From: UBA5704 sp036380715
GTDB lineage: Bacteria > Acidobacteriota > Thermoanaerobaculia > Multivoradales > UBA5704
Length of the DNA stretch: 64,000 nt
Assembly: GCA_036380715.1 (NCBI GenBank)
Contig: DASVEF010000312.1
Coordinates: forward strand, 1 to 64,000
Reading direction: 5' to 3'
The position numbers and the translations under genes are program-made. A model generated the notes under the pieces. The model had not been told where the DNA came from. It searched no databases and saw only the letters and a list, made by a program, of their open reading frames with translations. Of this stretch, positions 34,397 to 44,125 are shown one piece after another (position 1 is the stretch's first letter; every line of letters begins with the position of its first letter).

Positions 34397-35881
34397 TTAA
34401 GCAGGATGTATGCCACGTCGGAGAAGGAAAACGGAGTAGCGCTCGTCGGCAACCATGCTGAGGGGAAACCGGGCGAGCAGAGCGCTGCGGACCGCGGGGC
34501 AGGCGGGGAGAGGACCGGTCGAGACCAGCAGGACGCCGCCCGGATGGCGGCCGACCTGGTCCTGGAGCCGCCGGCAGTACGCTTCCTCCGGGAGGCGCTC
34601 CACCCGCTCCCGGTTCCACAGGATGAACGTGCCGGTCTTTCCGCTGTTCGGGTAATACAACGCTCGTTGTAAATATCCTCCCACGGGGCTCGCCCCATAG
34701 TCCTGCTTGCCGGCGATCGGCATCCCCGCGAGCCCCTGCCGCGCGATGAATTCCGCCGTCGCCTTCGCGGCGGAGAACGGCAGGGCCAGGTCCAGCGCAT
34801 AGAGCGTGACGGCGCCGATCAGGTGGACCAGCAGCAACCCGGTCAGCCAGGCCTCCCGGCGGGACCGCGCCCGCTCTTCTCCCCCCTCGCCGGCGAGCCA
34901 GAGACAGGCGGTGAGCAGCACGAAGTGGTGCCCGTGATGCCGCAGCGACCCGAAGTATTTGAAGTACGTGAAGCCGAGGAGGGCGGCCGTGCCGGCGGCG
35001 TACAGAAACACCGCCGGCCGCGCTCCGCGCAGCAGCCGGACGGCGAGGGCCACCAGAACGAGCGCGGCGAGCGCCGAGATCCAGTAGCTGAAGCTCCACA
35101 GGAAGCTGGTGTTCCAGGCCGCGTAGTCGCCGGCGTCGGGCAGGGGGAGATAGGCGTGGACGAGCGTGGCCAGGGTCATGTAGGCCTCCTCCGCCCCCAG
35201 CCGCAGCCACCAGGAGGTCGCGTAGCCGCCGTCGGGCGGAGGGATCATCTGGATGGCGGCGACGGCGGCCCCGGCGCCGAACACCAGCGCGGCCAGCGCC
35301 GCGTCCCACGGCCGCGCCGCCACCGCGCGCCGGAGCCCTTCCGAAGCCACCCCCTCATAAACCAGAGTCGCCGCCAGGACCACCGCAAGAATCCAGGCGT
35401 ACGGGTTCGAATTGGCCAGCAAGGCGAGGACCGCGCCCAGCGGCAGCAGCCTCCGGAAGCGCGCCGGATACAGGGCGCAGAAGGCGAGGACCAGCAGGAG
35501 CCCCAGGGCGTAGTTGCGGCTGACGACCCCGTATTCGTAGAGAGGGAAGTAGCCGAAGGCGAAGAGCGCCCGCACCCGCGGCGGGAAGGGCGCCCAGCGG
35601 GCGAACAGGAAGACCGACGCCGCCGCGATACCCAGGTGGAGGACCTGCATCGCCTCCGGATTCCGCGTCCACCGGCTGATCCCCCAGAGCAGGAGATGCC
35701 AGAGCGCCGGGTGCCCCTCATAGCGCATGTTGTGGAGCAGCTCCGCGGGGGACCGGCTGTCCGCGGCGAGCATCCAGGCCTGGAGCTCGTCGCGCCACAT
35801 CTCATGGCGGGCGATGCCGATCCCGGCGATGACCAGGAAGGCGAGCGTCACCAGGGCCGCGAAGCGCGTCCGCGATTCCAT
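34397..35881 (-). CDS. GT-C fold multi-pass membrane protein, probable glycosyltransferase
   Basis: This is a 494-aa protein with about ten hydrophobic segments. The first loop contains HEMWRDELQAWMLA, an acidic-pair motif (DE) typical of GT-C catalytic sites, followed by MRYEGHPALWHLLLWGISRW as in ArnT/PMT-like proteins. The C-terminal ~120 residues are soluble, with several conserved-looking aromatic residues (YLQRALYYPNSGKTG). It sits first in the reverse glycan operon, 42 bp before the GT4 gene. It would use a polyprenyl-phosphate sugar on the periplasmic side. Family B repeat 35911-36019 lies upstream. Confidence 0.78.
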   Translation of the reverse strand: MESRTRFAALVTLAFLVIAGIGIARHEMWRDELQAWMLAADSRSPAELLHNMRYEGHPALWHLLLWGISRWTRNPEAMQVLHLGIAAASVFLFARWAPFPPRVRALFAFGYFPLYEYGVVSRNYALGLLLVLAFCALYPARFRRLLPLGAVLALLANSNPYAWILAVVLAATLVYEGVASEGLRRAVAARPWDAALAALVFGAGAAVAAIQMIPPPDGGYATSWWLRLGAEEAYMTLATLVHAYLPLPDAGDYAAWNTSFLWSFSYWISALAALVLVALAVRLLRGARPAVFLYAAGTAALLGFTYFKYFGSLRHHGHHFVLLTACLWLAGEGGEERARSRREAWLTGLLLVHLIGAVTLYALDLALPFSAAKATAEFIARQGLAGMPIAGKQDYGASPVGGYLQRALYYPNSGKTGTFILWNRERVERLPEEAYCRRLQDQVGRHPGGVLLVSTGPLPACPAVRSALLARFPLSMVADERYSVFLLRRGIHPA

Positions 35882-35910
35882 AGAGCGTGAGTGTACCGGG
35901 GGATTGAAAG

Positions 35911-36019
35911 ACTGTAGAGACGCCCCGTGGGACGTCTCTCAACAGATCGGAGGCGAAATCATCGAGATCTAGCCGTATCGCCTGGCGGGGGGAGACGCTC
36001 CACGGGGCGTCTCTACAAG
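35911..36019. repeat. Family B inverted-repeat element, imperfect copy
   Basis: The left end begins ACTGTAGAGACGCCCCGTGG. The right end (35991-36019) is its near reverse complement, closing in GGGGCGTCTCTACAAG. The ends differ by a few bases, unlike the perfect copy at 43967-44091. The right end overlaps the 3' end of the Uma2 gene and supplies its TAG stop at 36013-36015. About 50 bp of unrelated sequence fills the middle, and no transposase is encoded. Confidence 0.88.
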
Positions 36020-36573
36020 GGCAGGATCGCGTCGACCGGGATCACCAGATCCGGGAACGCCAGCGGCGCGATCCGGTCTCCCCGGCGGAGGCGCCGGACT
36101 TCGCGGTAGCCGTCCCGCGAGGGGGCGCGATAGACCTCCAGGACGTTGTCGTTGAGGTTCACCAGCCAGGTTTCGGGGATGCCGCTCCGCGCGTACAGGG
36201 GGATCTTCCTCCGCCGGTCGTGCTCCAGACTGGAATCCGCCACCTCGATCAGGAGCAGCACGTCATCCGGTGTAGGGTGATCGCCCCGATAGAAGTCCGA
36301 GCGGAAACGGAGCACGGCGATGTCGGGCTCGGGCTCCGAGAAATTGTTCAGATAGACCGGGTTCTGGACCGCGACCACGGCACGGTCCGCCAAGGGGGCG
36401 GTGAACAGCCGGTTCACGTGATTGACGCACCCGGCGTGACCTTTTCCGATCGGAGTCATGCGGAAGATTTCTCCCTCGATGAGCTCCACCCGATCCGCGG
36501 GCTTGAGGATCCCGGCCTCCGCCATCGCGTAGTACTCGTCGCGCGTGAACAGCCGTCTGAGGGGCTCGGCCAT
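36013..36573 (-). CDS. Uma2-family (DUF820) restriction-endonuclease-fold protein
   Basis: This is a 186-aa protein from ATG 36573, six bases after GGGAG; a further ATG upstream (36624) is less well supported. RLFTRDEYYAMAEAGIL and RVELIEGEIFRMTP are the family N-terminal motifs. The PD-(D/E)XK core is visible as PEPDIAVLR and LLIEVADSSLEHDRRRK, then GIPETWLVNL. Uma2 proteins are widespread, often in many copies, and their role is unclear; nuclease activity is inferred from the fold. The last codons and the stop lie in the family B repeat. Confidence 0.87.
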   Translation of the reverse strand: MAEPLRRLFTRDEYYAMAEAGILKPADRVELIEGEIFRMTPIGKGHAGCVNHVNRLFTAPLADRAVVAVQNPVYLNNFSEPEPDIAVLRFRSDFYRGDHPTPDDVLLLIEVADSSLEHDRRRKIPLYARSGIPETWLVNLNDNVLEVYRAPSRDGYREVRRLRRGDRIAPLAFPDLVIPVDAILPL

Positions 36574-36704
36574 ACAATCTCCCGAATCCGAGTATAGCTC
36601 CTGGCTCCGGTCGTGGGAAGACATGCCCTTGTCGCGGGAGGGAAGGTCGTTGCCGCGGGTCGCGGCGCCGCATTGACTCCCGTTGTCCAGGGTGTAGGAT
36701 GAAC

Positions 36705-36790
36705 CAGAGCTAGGGGGGCCGCAAGGCTGAGATCCCTCCGGGGACCACCCTCATCACCTGACCTGGGTCATGCCAGCGTAGGGAAGCGAT
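36705..36790 (+). promoter_or_regulatory. TPP riboswitch (THI element)
   Basis: The leader contains the conserved THI-box elements: GGGGGCC, then CTGAGA (36727-36732), ACCCTCATCACCTGACCTGG and TGCCAGCGTAGGGAAG (36771-36786). It lies about 80 bp before the thiC start. In this arrangement it should turn thiC down when thiamine pyrophosphate is plentiful. Confidence 0.97.
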
Positions 36791-36868
36791 GCCGAGAATC
36801 CACTCCCACTCCGCCGTTCGCCCGTTCCGGCGTTTCCGTCGGCCAGTCCTGCTTGTTAGGAGCCCGCG

Positions 36869-38761
<1,893 letters not shown>

Positions 38762-38778
38762 GCTCCGCGTGCCGGATC

Positions 38779-38787
38779 TGGTACACT
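38779..38787 (+). promoter_or_regulatory. Extended -10 promoter element, probably for a leaderless mRNA
   Basis: TGG followed by TACACT (38782-38787) fits an extended -10 box. The GTG start at 38795 lies eight bases downstream, where transcription would begin, and no Shine-Dalgarno is visible. The same TGGTACACT string precedes the small gene at 43711 on the other strand. No convincing -35 was found. Confidence 0.4.
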
Positions 38788-38794
38788 GAAAATC

Positions 38795-39631
38795 GTGGAT
38801 TCCGGTATCTGCGAGTTCTGTAAGAACAACATTCCAGTCACGGAGGAGCGGTGCCCTCACTGTGGGCGGGTAGGGAAAGCCCCCAATGTCAAGGCCGCCG
38901 AAGCTGAATCGGAGAAGCAGGCTCTCGACGAGCGGTACCAGGCGTCGCTCTGGGATGCGGACGGCCGGAGGTGCCGTGATGTTGTCGACGCCTTCGAGGC
39001 CGCGGCTGCCGGCTCGCAGGCCGTAATCAACTGCCGGCTCGAAGTCCTCGAGCGCCTGGCCTCCTGGGACGGAGAGATCTACGCAAGCTTCTACCAGCGT
39101 CTTGAGGGAGGCATTCAGTTGCCTTACGGGGACCGGTGGGATCACCTGCGCCAACTGGCGGATGCCGCACTGTTCCCTCTATACTTCAGACAGATCCGGT
39201 TTGCCGCGCTGTCGCTTGACGGGGTAGGAGTGAAAAGCTACGGTCCGTGCTCGGTGGCCCTTAAAGAGGAGCTGATCGCACACCGGTCATCGGTGTTCGA
39301 GGACAATGCCGCGGTGTTCTTGAGAGACCGAGGCTACCAGGTTCCTGCTGGGAGCCGTGCCGTCTGGCGGGAGAGGTCAAAGCTCTGCGTCGCCAAGCTG
39401 GCTTTCCGCCTCCAGGCGAACACAAGACCGGACGAATTCGCTGCCCTGCTCCTTGAGCAAGGTGCGACTCCTGAGCACGACCGTTTCGTCGAGGTGCATG
39501 TTTGGGGACCTCTGACGGTCCGCACCTTCGAACGTGTCACCCTGAGCCTTCCCGGCAGGCCCGGGCAGGCATTTCGCAAGGCGCTCCTAACGAGGCTGGG
39601 AGCGGTTGGGGTAGGGTTGGAGATCCGGTGA
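38795..39631 (+). CDS. Hypothetical protein with N-terminal zinc ribbon
   Basis: This is a 278-aa protein from GTG 38795. The first 25 residues contain a four-cysteine zinc ribbon (C6, C9, C20, C23; CEFCKNN ... CPHCGRVG). The remaining ~250 residues are mixed helical with RYQASLWDADGRRC and a later SVFEDNAAVFLRDRGYQV. No family is recognised. Its TGA overlaps the next gene's ATG by one base (TGATG, 39629-39633), so the two products are coupled. A role as a nucleic-acid- or protein-binding partner of the second gene is only a guess. No membrane segment or signal is present. Confidence 0.7.
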   Translation: MDSGICEFCKNNIPVTEERCPHCGRVGKAPNVKAAEAESEKQALDERYQASLWDADGRRCRDVVDAFEAAAAGSQAVINCRLEVLERLASWDGEIYASFYQRLEGGIQLPYGDRWDHLRQLADAALFPLYFRQIRFAALSLDGVGVKSYGPCSVALKEELIAHRSSVFEDNAAVFLRDRGYQVPAGSRAVWRERSKLCVAKLAFRLQANTRPDEFAALLLEQGATPEHDRFVEVHVWGPLTVRTFERVTLSLPGRPGQAFRKALLTRLGAVGVGLEIR

Positions 39632-40743
39632 TGCAGGCGGTGATCTCGGGACAGGCAGGCGTCGCGCTTCTCGTGGAAGGAGAGAAGCTGTCGTCGATCC
39701 ATGCCGGCAACGCTGGCGAGATCATCCCCCGCCGCGACCGCGACTTCCCCTACCTCTTCCAGGACGCGACGGACCTCCAGTTCGTCGAAGACGTTGAGGT
39801 CCCGGAGGTCGCCCGCCAACTCGAGATTGCCACCGCGAAGGCGGACGCCCTCCACCTCGCCCTGATCCTCCTCGATCCGCAGCTCACGCCCGACACACGC
39901 CGGGATGCCGCCGAAGAGCTGACGGAGCTCCTCGCGACGGAGGGTGTCCTGGAATACGTTGAAGGTGTTCTCTACGCGCATCCCCTTCCCGGTGCGGCCG
40001 ACCTGCCTGGGGCACTCTCCTGCTGCACTGGGCGATCCGAGCCGGCCCGGCAACTCCTCCTCCGGCTACAATCTCTCCAAGGGGAAATTTCCGAAGTCTA
40101 TGAGGCTTGGGAGCGGATTCCGGACGGTGTGTTCGGGACCGACCAAGATCGGGCCTACGCCTTGGCGGTGGCAGTCCGGGGAGGGATCTTCCGGAACCTC
40201 GTAGTGATCCGGGCGAGCGGATCCCTAATCGATCCCCGCGTGCTCAGCGAGCCAGGGATGACTCCGTGGCTGGCCCTTCCATGGAAAGCCCTCGTTCAGG
40301 GATGGATTGCGGCGTTGCCCGACGAGCAGCCGCAGGAAGCAAAGTCCGAGGAGGGGGCTGCGCGCGGAGCAGGATACGTGGACCGGCTGGTGGAGCGCGG
40401 CCGAGATCTCGAGAGCTGCAGCCGGGTCGAGGTGAAAAATCAGGTGGACCAGGCAACCTCGATGATGTCGAGCGCCTGGAACAGCGTGGCCGACCGTATC
40501 GACGAGGCAGTCACCAAGGCCCTCCACCGCCTGGGCGTGCCCACCCGTGACGAGATCCGCACCTTGACGCGGCAGGTCGAGGAGCTCAACGCCAAGTTGG
40601 AGGAACTCAAGCCACGCGTGCCCCCGGCTGCCACGCCGGAGCGAGCGATCGTGAAGCCCCCGATCGTGACTCCCGGATCCCCCGACCCCACAGACCCTTC
40701 CAAGATCGTCGCTGGCTGGAGAGGGACTCCGAGCGGAAGGTGA
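39631..40743 (+). CDS. Hypothetical protein with phasin-like C-terminal coiled coil
   Basis: This is a 370-aa protein from ATG 39631 (GGAG about eight bases upstream). Residues ~1-270 are an unrecognised alpha/beta domain with LLVEGEKLSSIHAGN and LHLALILLDPQLTPD. The C-terminus has helical segments (EVKNQVDQATSMMSSAWNSV) then RLGVPTRDEIRTLTRQVEEL and a proline-rich end. This last pattern resembles the linker and coiled coil of phasin/PhaF-like polyester-granule proteins, but no polyester genes are nearby. It forms an operon with the zinc-ribbon gene. The channel-like gene follows 44 bp later and may belong to the same unit. Confidence 0.68.
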   Translation: MQAVISGQAGVALLVEGEKLSSIHAGNAGEIIPRRDRDFPYLFQDATDLQFVEDVEVPEVARQLEIATAKADALHLALILLDPQLTPDTRRDAAEELTELLATEGVLEYVEGVLYAHPLPGAADLPGALSCCTGRSEPARQLLLRLQSLQGEISEVYEAWERIPDGVFGTDQDRAYALAVAVRGGIFRNLVVIRASGSLIDPRVLSEPGMTPWLALPWKALVQGWIAALPDEQPQEAKSEEGAARGAGYVDRLVERGRDLESCSRVEVKNQVDQATSMMSSAWNSVADRIDEAVTKALHRLGVPTRDEIRTLTRQVEELNAKLEELKPRVPPAATPERAIVKPPIVTPGSPDPTDPSKIVAGWRGTPSGR

Positions 40744-40787
40744 GTGGTGATGACGTCACCCGCAGGGGGGCGGAACAATAGATCTCG

Positions 40788-41189
40788 ATGTTCGAGCACC
40801 GCACTGAGCCGCCCGTCTCCCGCGCGACCTTCATGCGGCGGATCCTCCGCCATGGGGCCGTGGCCCTCGCCATCCTCGGTGTCTCGCTGCTGCTGGGGAT
40901 GGCGGGCTATCACGCGTTCGGAGGGCTCTCCTGGCTGGACGCCTTCCTGAACTCCGCCATGCTGCTCGGCGGCATGGGGCCGGTCAATCCCATCAAGGAG
41001 CCCGCAGGCAAGCTGTTCGCGGGTTTCTACGCGCTCTACGCCGGGCTGGTCTTCATCACAGTGGCCGGAATCCTGTCCGCGCCCGTGGTCCACCGCATCC
41101 TGCATCGTTTTCACTGGGAAGAAGAGGACGGAGAGGACGACTCTGTGTCCCGGCCCCGCCGGAAGTCTCCAGGACGACCACCGCTCTGA
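40788..41189 (+). CDS. Small 2-TM protein resembling a degenerate K+ channel
   Basis: This is a 133-aa protein. Two hydrophobic helices (about 22-45 and 75-100) flank a re-entrant-like segment WLDAFLNSAMLLGGMGPVNP. That is the position of the selectivity filter in two-TM potassium channels (Ion_trans_2), but the TxGYG filter is replaced by LLGGMGP. The second helix is followed by HRILHRFHWEEE, an acidic cytosolic tail. Uncharacterised bacterial proteins with this altered filter exist, but transport has not been shown for them to my knowledge. No good Shine-Dalgarno is seen. Function is left open. Confidence 0.65.
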   Translation: MFEHRTEPPVSRATFMRRILRHGAVALAILGVSLLLGMAGYHAFGGLSWLDAFLNSAMLLGGMGPVNPIKEPAGKLFAGFYALYAGLVFITVAGILSAPVVHRILHRFHWEEEDGEDDSVSRPRRKSPGRPPL

Positions 41190-41214
41190 CATGGCGGCCG
41201 TCGCGATCCCTTCG

Positions 41215-42864
41215 TCACTTCGCGGAACGCGGAACGCTCACCGTTACCATCTGCCGCGCGGAAGCGCCGTCGCCGTCCTGGCAGGTGATCACGATCGTGT
41301 AGACGCGGCCGCTCCCTCCACCGGACCGTTCGGCGCGGAGACGCACCCGGTGAGCGTCCACGACCTGCCAATCCGGAGCGGTGTCCCCGTCTCCCGTGCC
41401 GTTGACGGGCTCGTTGCTGGTTACGCTCAGCGCGCAGAGGGGAGCGGGGTCGCGGTCGTCGGTCACGCTGTAGAAGACGGTCACGTCGATCATCTTGTGG
41501 TTCGGCGGCCAGAGCGTCGTGCGGCTCGCGGACACGCCGGTGATGACGGGCGGGGCGTTGACGGCCCCGAGGTAGCGGGCGAGGGCGAACTGCCCGATCC
41601 GGCTGGGGTCGGGTTCGGTGGCGTAGCCGGCCACGACAATGCGGCCGTCCGGTTGGCTCGCGGCGGCATAGCCCTGATCGGTGAGGCCGAAGAAATCGGT
41701 GGTCACCCGGCCGGCCGCGCCGAAGCTCGTGTCCAGGAGCCCGCCGGGGGTATAGCGCGCCAGCGCGAAGTCGTAGTCCACGAAATCCGGCCCGTTCCGG
41801 GCGAAGCCGGCCAGGACAATCCCGCCGCCCGGCTGGAGGGCCACGGCGTGCGCCTCGTCCTGCTCGCCGAAGAAATCGAGGGTGGCCCATCCGCCCGTGC
41901 CGAAGCTGGTGTCAGGGCTGCCATTGGGGAGGTAGCGCTCCACGAGGAAGTTGAAGTTGGCGCCGCTGATGCGCGAGCCCGCGACGACGATCCGGCCGTC
42001 CGGCTGGAGGGCGGCGGCGAACCCGAGCTCGGAGCTCAGGATGGAGTCGCTCGTGGTCGCCTTGCCATCCCCGCTGAAGCTCGGGTCGAGGCTGCCGTCG
42101 AGGTTGTAGCGCGCGAGGGCCACGCGCGTGGCCACGGGCGAGAAGGCATACCCAACGGCGACGATGCGGCCGTCGGGCTGAGCGAGGACGTCCCGGGCTA
42201 CGTCGTCCCGCCCGAAGAAATCGGTCACGACCCGGCCACCGGCACCGAAGCCGGCGCTCGCGCTGCCGTTGCTCTCGTAGAGGGCGACCGCAAAGTCGTG
42301 GAATTGGCCGACGATCCTCGTCCCCGCCACGGCGATGCGGCCGTCCGGCAGGAGGGCGACTCCCTCGGCCAGGTCGAAGCCGCCGAAGTCCGTGGTGACC
42401 AGGCCACCGCTGCCGAAGCCGGTGTCCAGACTGCCGTCCGGGTGATAGCGCGCCAGGCCGAAGTCTTCCTGGAGATGGCCGGCTCCGGAGACCTTCCCGG
42501 CCGCCACGATCTTGCCGTCCGGCTGGAGCGCGAGGGCGGTCACCTCCGAGCTGCGCCCCGGGAACACGGTCGTGACGATGCCGCCGCTGCCAAAGCTGGC
42601 GTCCAGCGTGCCGTCCGGGAGATAGCGCACCAGGGTGAAGTCCGAGCCGCCGGATCGCGGCACGACGCCGGCGGCCACGATCTTGCCGTCCGGCTGGATG
42701 ACCAGGGCCGCGGCCCTTCCTCCGATGGGCTCAAACCTCGTGATGACCTTGCCGCCAACGCCGAAGGAGGGGTCGAGGTCGCCGGCGGCGCCCGCGGCCG
42801 GCTCCGCTGCCAGCACCATGGAGAGGGAGAGGATGAAGGGGAGAACGGAAGGTGAGATCCGCAT
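41215..42864 (-). CDS. Secreted delta-60 repeat protein
   Basis: This is a 549-aa protein from ATG 42864 (GGAGG nine bases upstream) with a signal peptide (PSVLPFILSLSMVLAAEPAAG). Seven delta-60 repeats of about 55 residues follow, each with LDxSFGxGGxV and then xxxLQPDGKIVxAG-like segments, a beta-propeller-type unit. The final ~110 residues (TTLWPPNHKMIDVTVFYSVT ...) form another beta-rich domain common in secreted proteins of Acidobacteria and deltaproteobacteria. It is probably a surface or extracellular protein; no enzymatic residues are apparent. A strong promoter lies upstream at 42938-42966. Confidence 0.9.
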   Translation of the reverse strand: MRISPSVLPFILSLSMVLAAEPAAGAAGDLDPSFGVGGKVITRFEPIGGRAAALVIQPDGKIVAAGVVPRSGGSDFTLVRYLPDGTLDASFGSGGIVTTVFPGRSSEVTALALQPDGKIVAAGKVSGAGHLQEDFGLARYHPDGSLDTGFGSGGLVTTDFGGFDLAEGVALLPDGRIAVAGTRIVGQFHDFAVALYESNGSASAGFGAGGRVVTDFFGRDDVARDVLAQPDGRIVAVGYAFSPVATRVALARYNLDGSLDPSFSGDGKATTSDSILSSELGFAAALQPDGRIVVAGSRISGANFNFLVERYLPNGSPDTSFGTGGWATLDFFGEQDEAHAVALQPGGGIVLAGFARNGPDFVDYDFALARYTPGGLLDTSFGAAGRVTTDFFGLTDQGYAAASQPDGRIVVAGYATEPDPSRIGQFALARYLGAVNAPPVITGVSASRTTLWPPNHKMIDVTVFYSVTDDRDPAPLCALSVTSNEPVNGTGDGDTAPDWQVVDAHRVRLRAERSGGGSGRVYTIVITCQDGDGASARQMVTVSVPRSAK

Positions 42865-42937
42865 GAGCGCCGGCCTCCTCAGGCTGCAATCGTTCCTGGC
42901 TCGTCTTCGAGAAGGACACTGATCCCCGCGCTCTCCC

Positions 42938-42966
42938 TTTATAGCGCCGCGTTTCAACCTTTACAA
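42938..42966 (-). promoter_or_regulatory. Sigma-70-type promoter for the delta-60 protein gene
   Basis: Reading the minus strand, TTGTAA (42966-42961) and TATAAA (42943-42938) are separated by exactly 17 bases. This is the best -35/-10 pair seen in the window. The start codon is at 42864, giving a leader of about 65 bases with a clear GGAGG. Confidence 0.7.
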
Positions 42967-43082
42967 CGAAATTGTGTCTTGGCGATGTGCCCCAGGAGGG
43001 ATATGTGACTCAGTCGCGTCCGTCCATCGTGGCGGAGTTTCCGACAAGCTCATCCCACGGACCCGGAACGTTCCTCCTCACT
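42967..43082. other. Non-coding stretch, no feature recognised
   Basis: These 116 bases lie between the delta-60 promoter and the tandem array. No credible gene, hairpin or RNA motif was seen. Together with the array it makes the longest region of the window without a protein gene. Confidence 0.5.
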
Positions 43083-43286
43083 GGGCAGCCGCTGCCCTGT
43101 TCGGGCAGTCGCTGCCCTGCGAGGGACAGTGTCTGCCCTGTTTGGGCGACCGCTGCCCTGTGAGGGATGGTAGCTGCCCTGTTCGGGCGGTTGCTGCCCT
43201 ATGAGGGATAGTGTCTGCCCTGTTTGGGTAGCGACTGCCCTATGAGGGACGGCGGCTGCCCTATGAGGGCAGCCGCTGCCCCTGGG
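43083..43286. repeat. 20/21-bp degenerate tandem repeat array, ten units
   Basis: Ten units start with GGG and carry CTGCCCT at a fixed offset. Unit starts are 43083, 43103, 43123, 43144, 43164, 43185, 43205, 43226, 43246 and 43267. Lengths alternate 20 and 21 bp from the second unit on, so the true period is about 41 bp. The best units contain GGGCAGCCGCTGCCCT, identical to the core of the array at the window start. Ends of units vary among GTTC, GCGA, GTTT, GTGA and ATGA. No long open frame uses it convincingly. Confidence 0.9.
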
Positions 43287-43309
43287 GGATGGCGTCAGGG
43301 AACCGGCTG

Positions 43310-43711
43310 TCAGGTAGGAATTTTATCGCTCTCGGGATCGGAGGCGGAGGCCTGGAGGGATGCGGAGAGCTCGGCTTCCTGCCTCTCCGCCTCCACCGGG
43401 CGGCGGCGGGGCTGCATCTTGAACTCGGCCAGCTTTTCGCTACCGTACCCGTATTTCGTCCGGAGACCGGACCGGATCTTGGTGGCCACGACCCTTGCCC
43501 GGTTCTTCAGGGTGTCGAGGTCGCGGGAGATCTGCTGGCGGCGGGCGTCGAGAGCGCAGCGCTCGGCGTGGAGCGTCGTCGTCCTGTCCGCCAGAAGCTG
43601 GAGCTCCGAGCAGAGGTCCAGCAGGTACGGCAGCTCCTCGGCGTTGTTGCGTACCGAGGTGAAGAGGTGGTACCACTCGGCCGAGTGGCTGGCGAGCGAT
43701 TCCTTGGGCAT
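43310..43711 (-). CDS. Small conserved hypothetical protein, coiled-coil
   Basis: This is a 133-aa protein from ATG 43711, six to seven bases after GAGGGG. The central part (LPYLLDLCSELQLLADRTTT ... ALDARRQQISRDLDTLKNRA) is helical and probably a coiled coil. It is followed by GLRTKYGYGSEKLAEFKMQP, a motif that recurs in short uncharacterised proteins of GC-rich soil bacteria as far as I recall. No signal or membrane helix is present. The gene lies downstream of an intrinsic terminator and has its own extended -10 promoter. Function is unknown. Confidence 0.75.
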   Translation of the reverse strand: MPKESLASHSAEWYHLFTSVRNNAEELPYLLDLCSELQLLADRTTTLHAERCALDARRQQISRDLDTLKNRARVVATKIRSGLRTKYGYGSEKLAEFKMQPRRRPVEAERQEAELSASLQASASDPESDKIPT

Positions 43712-43758
43712 TCGAATCCCCTCTAAAGAAGAAGACGGGTTGTCCGGAAAACGGCAGA

Positions 43759-43767
43759 AGTGTACCA
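43759..43767 (-). promoter_or_regulatory. Extended -10 promoter element
   Basis: On the minus strand TGG-TACACT (43767-43759) fits an extended -10. It lies just after the terminator at 43789-43828 and about 48 bases before ATG 43711, giving the small gene its own transcription start. It is identical to the element at 38779-38787. Confidence 0.45.
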
Positions 43768-43788
43768 AAAGGGGGTCAGAGGGAGGAG

Positions 43789-43828
43789 AAAAAAGCGGGG
43801 ACGACCGGAGGATGAGATTGTCGTCCCC
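43789..43828 (-). terminator. Intrinsic terminator of the kinase/SGNH operon
   Basis: On the minus strand a nine-base stem GGGGACGAC (43828-43820) pairs with GTCGTCCCC (43805-43797), and GC plus six T follow (43796-43789). It lies downstream of the SGNH hydrolase gene on the same strand, so it should end that operon before the small hypothetical gene. Confidence 0.88.
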
Positions 43829-43966
43829 GTGAGTCCGGGTTGAAAGAGGTTGTGGCCTCTACCTAATAAGTTGCCGCACCCCGGTTTTTTTTGACACTCT
43901 CCCCAAACTTTTTTTGACTTTCTTCGGATCGGCCGGCGGACGAGCCTCTGGCCCGCTGGAGATCCT

Positions 43967-44091
43967 CCCCACTGTAGAGACGCCCCGTGGGGCGTCTCCT
44001 GCCGCGGCGCCCTTGATTTCCAGGAATCTATGCGATGTCGCGGGCACCCTCCGGAGGAGGAGACGCCCCACGGGGCGTCTCTACAGTGGGG
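43967..44091. repeat. Family B element with perfect 33-bp terminal inverted repeats
   Basis: The left end (43967-43999) begins CCCCACTGTAGAGACGCCCC. The right end (44059-44091) is its exact reverse complement over all 33 bases. Each end is itself a hairpin built on GAGACGCCCC and GGGGCGTCTC. The 59-bp centre encodes nothing. Size and structure are MITE-like. No obvious target-site duplication was found. Confidence 0.93.
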
Positions 44092-44125
44092 AATGCGACA
44101 GATCGCTCGGCGGCAAAGTTAGCGC

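Noticed and set aside
42974..43204. Cysteine-rich small protein encoded by the tandem array
   Set aside because: The frame shifts between 20- and 21-bp units and reaches a stop inside the array. No ribosome binding site is present.
43083..43286. CRISPR array
   Set aside because: Units of 20/21 bp lie head to tail without unique spacers, and no cas genes are in the window.
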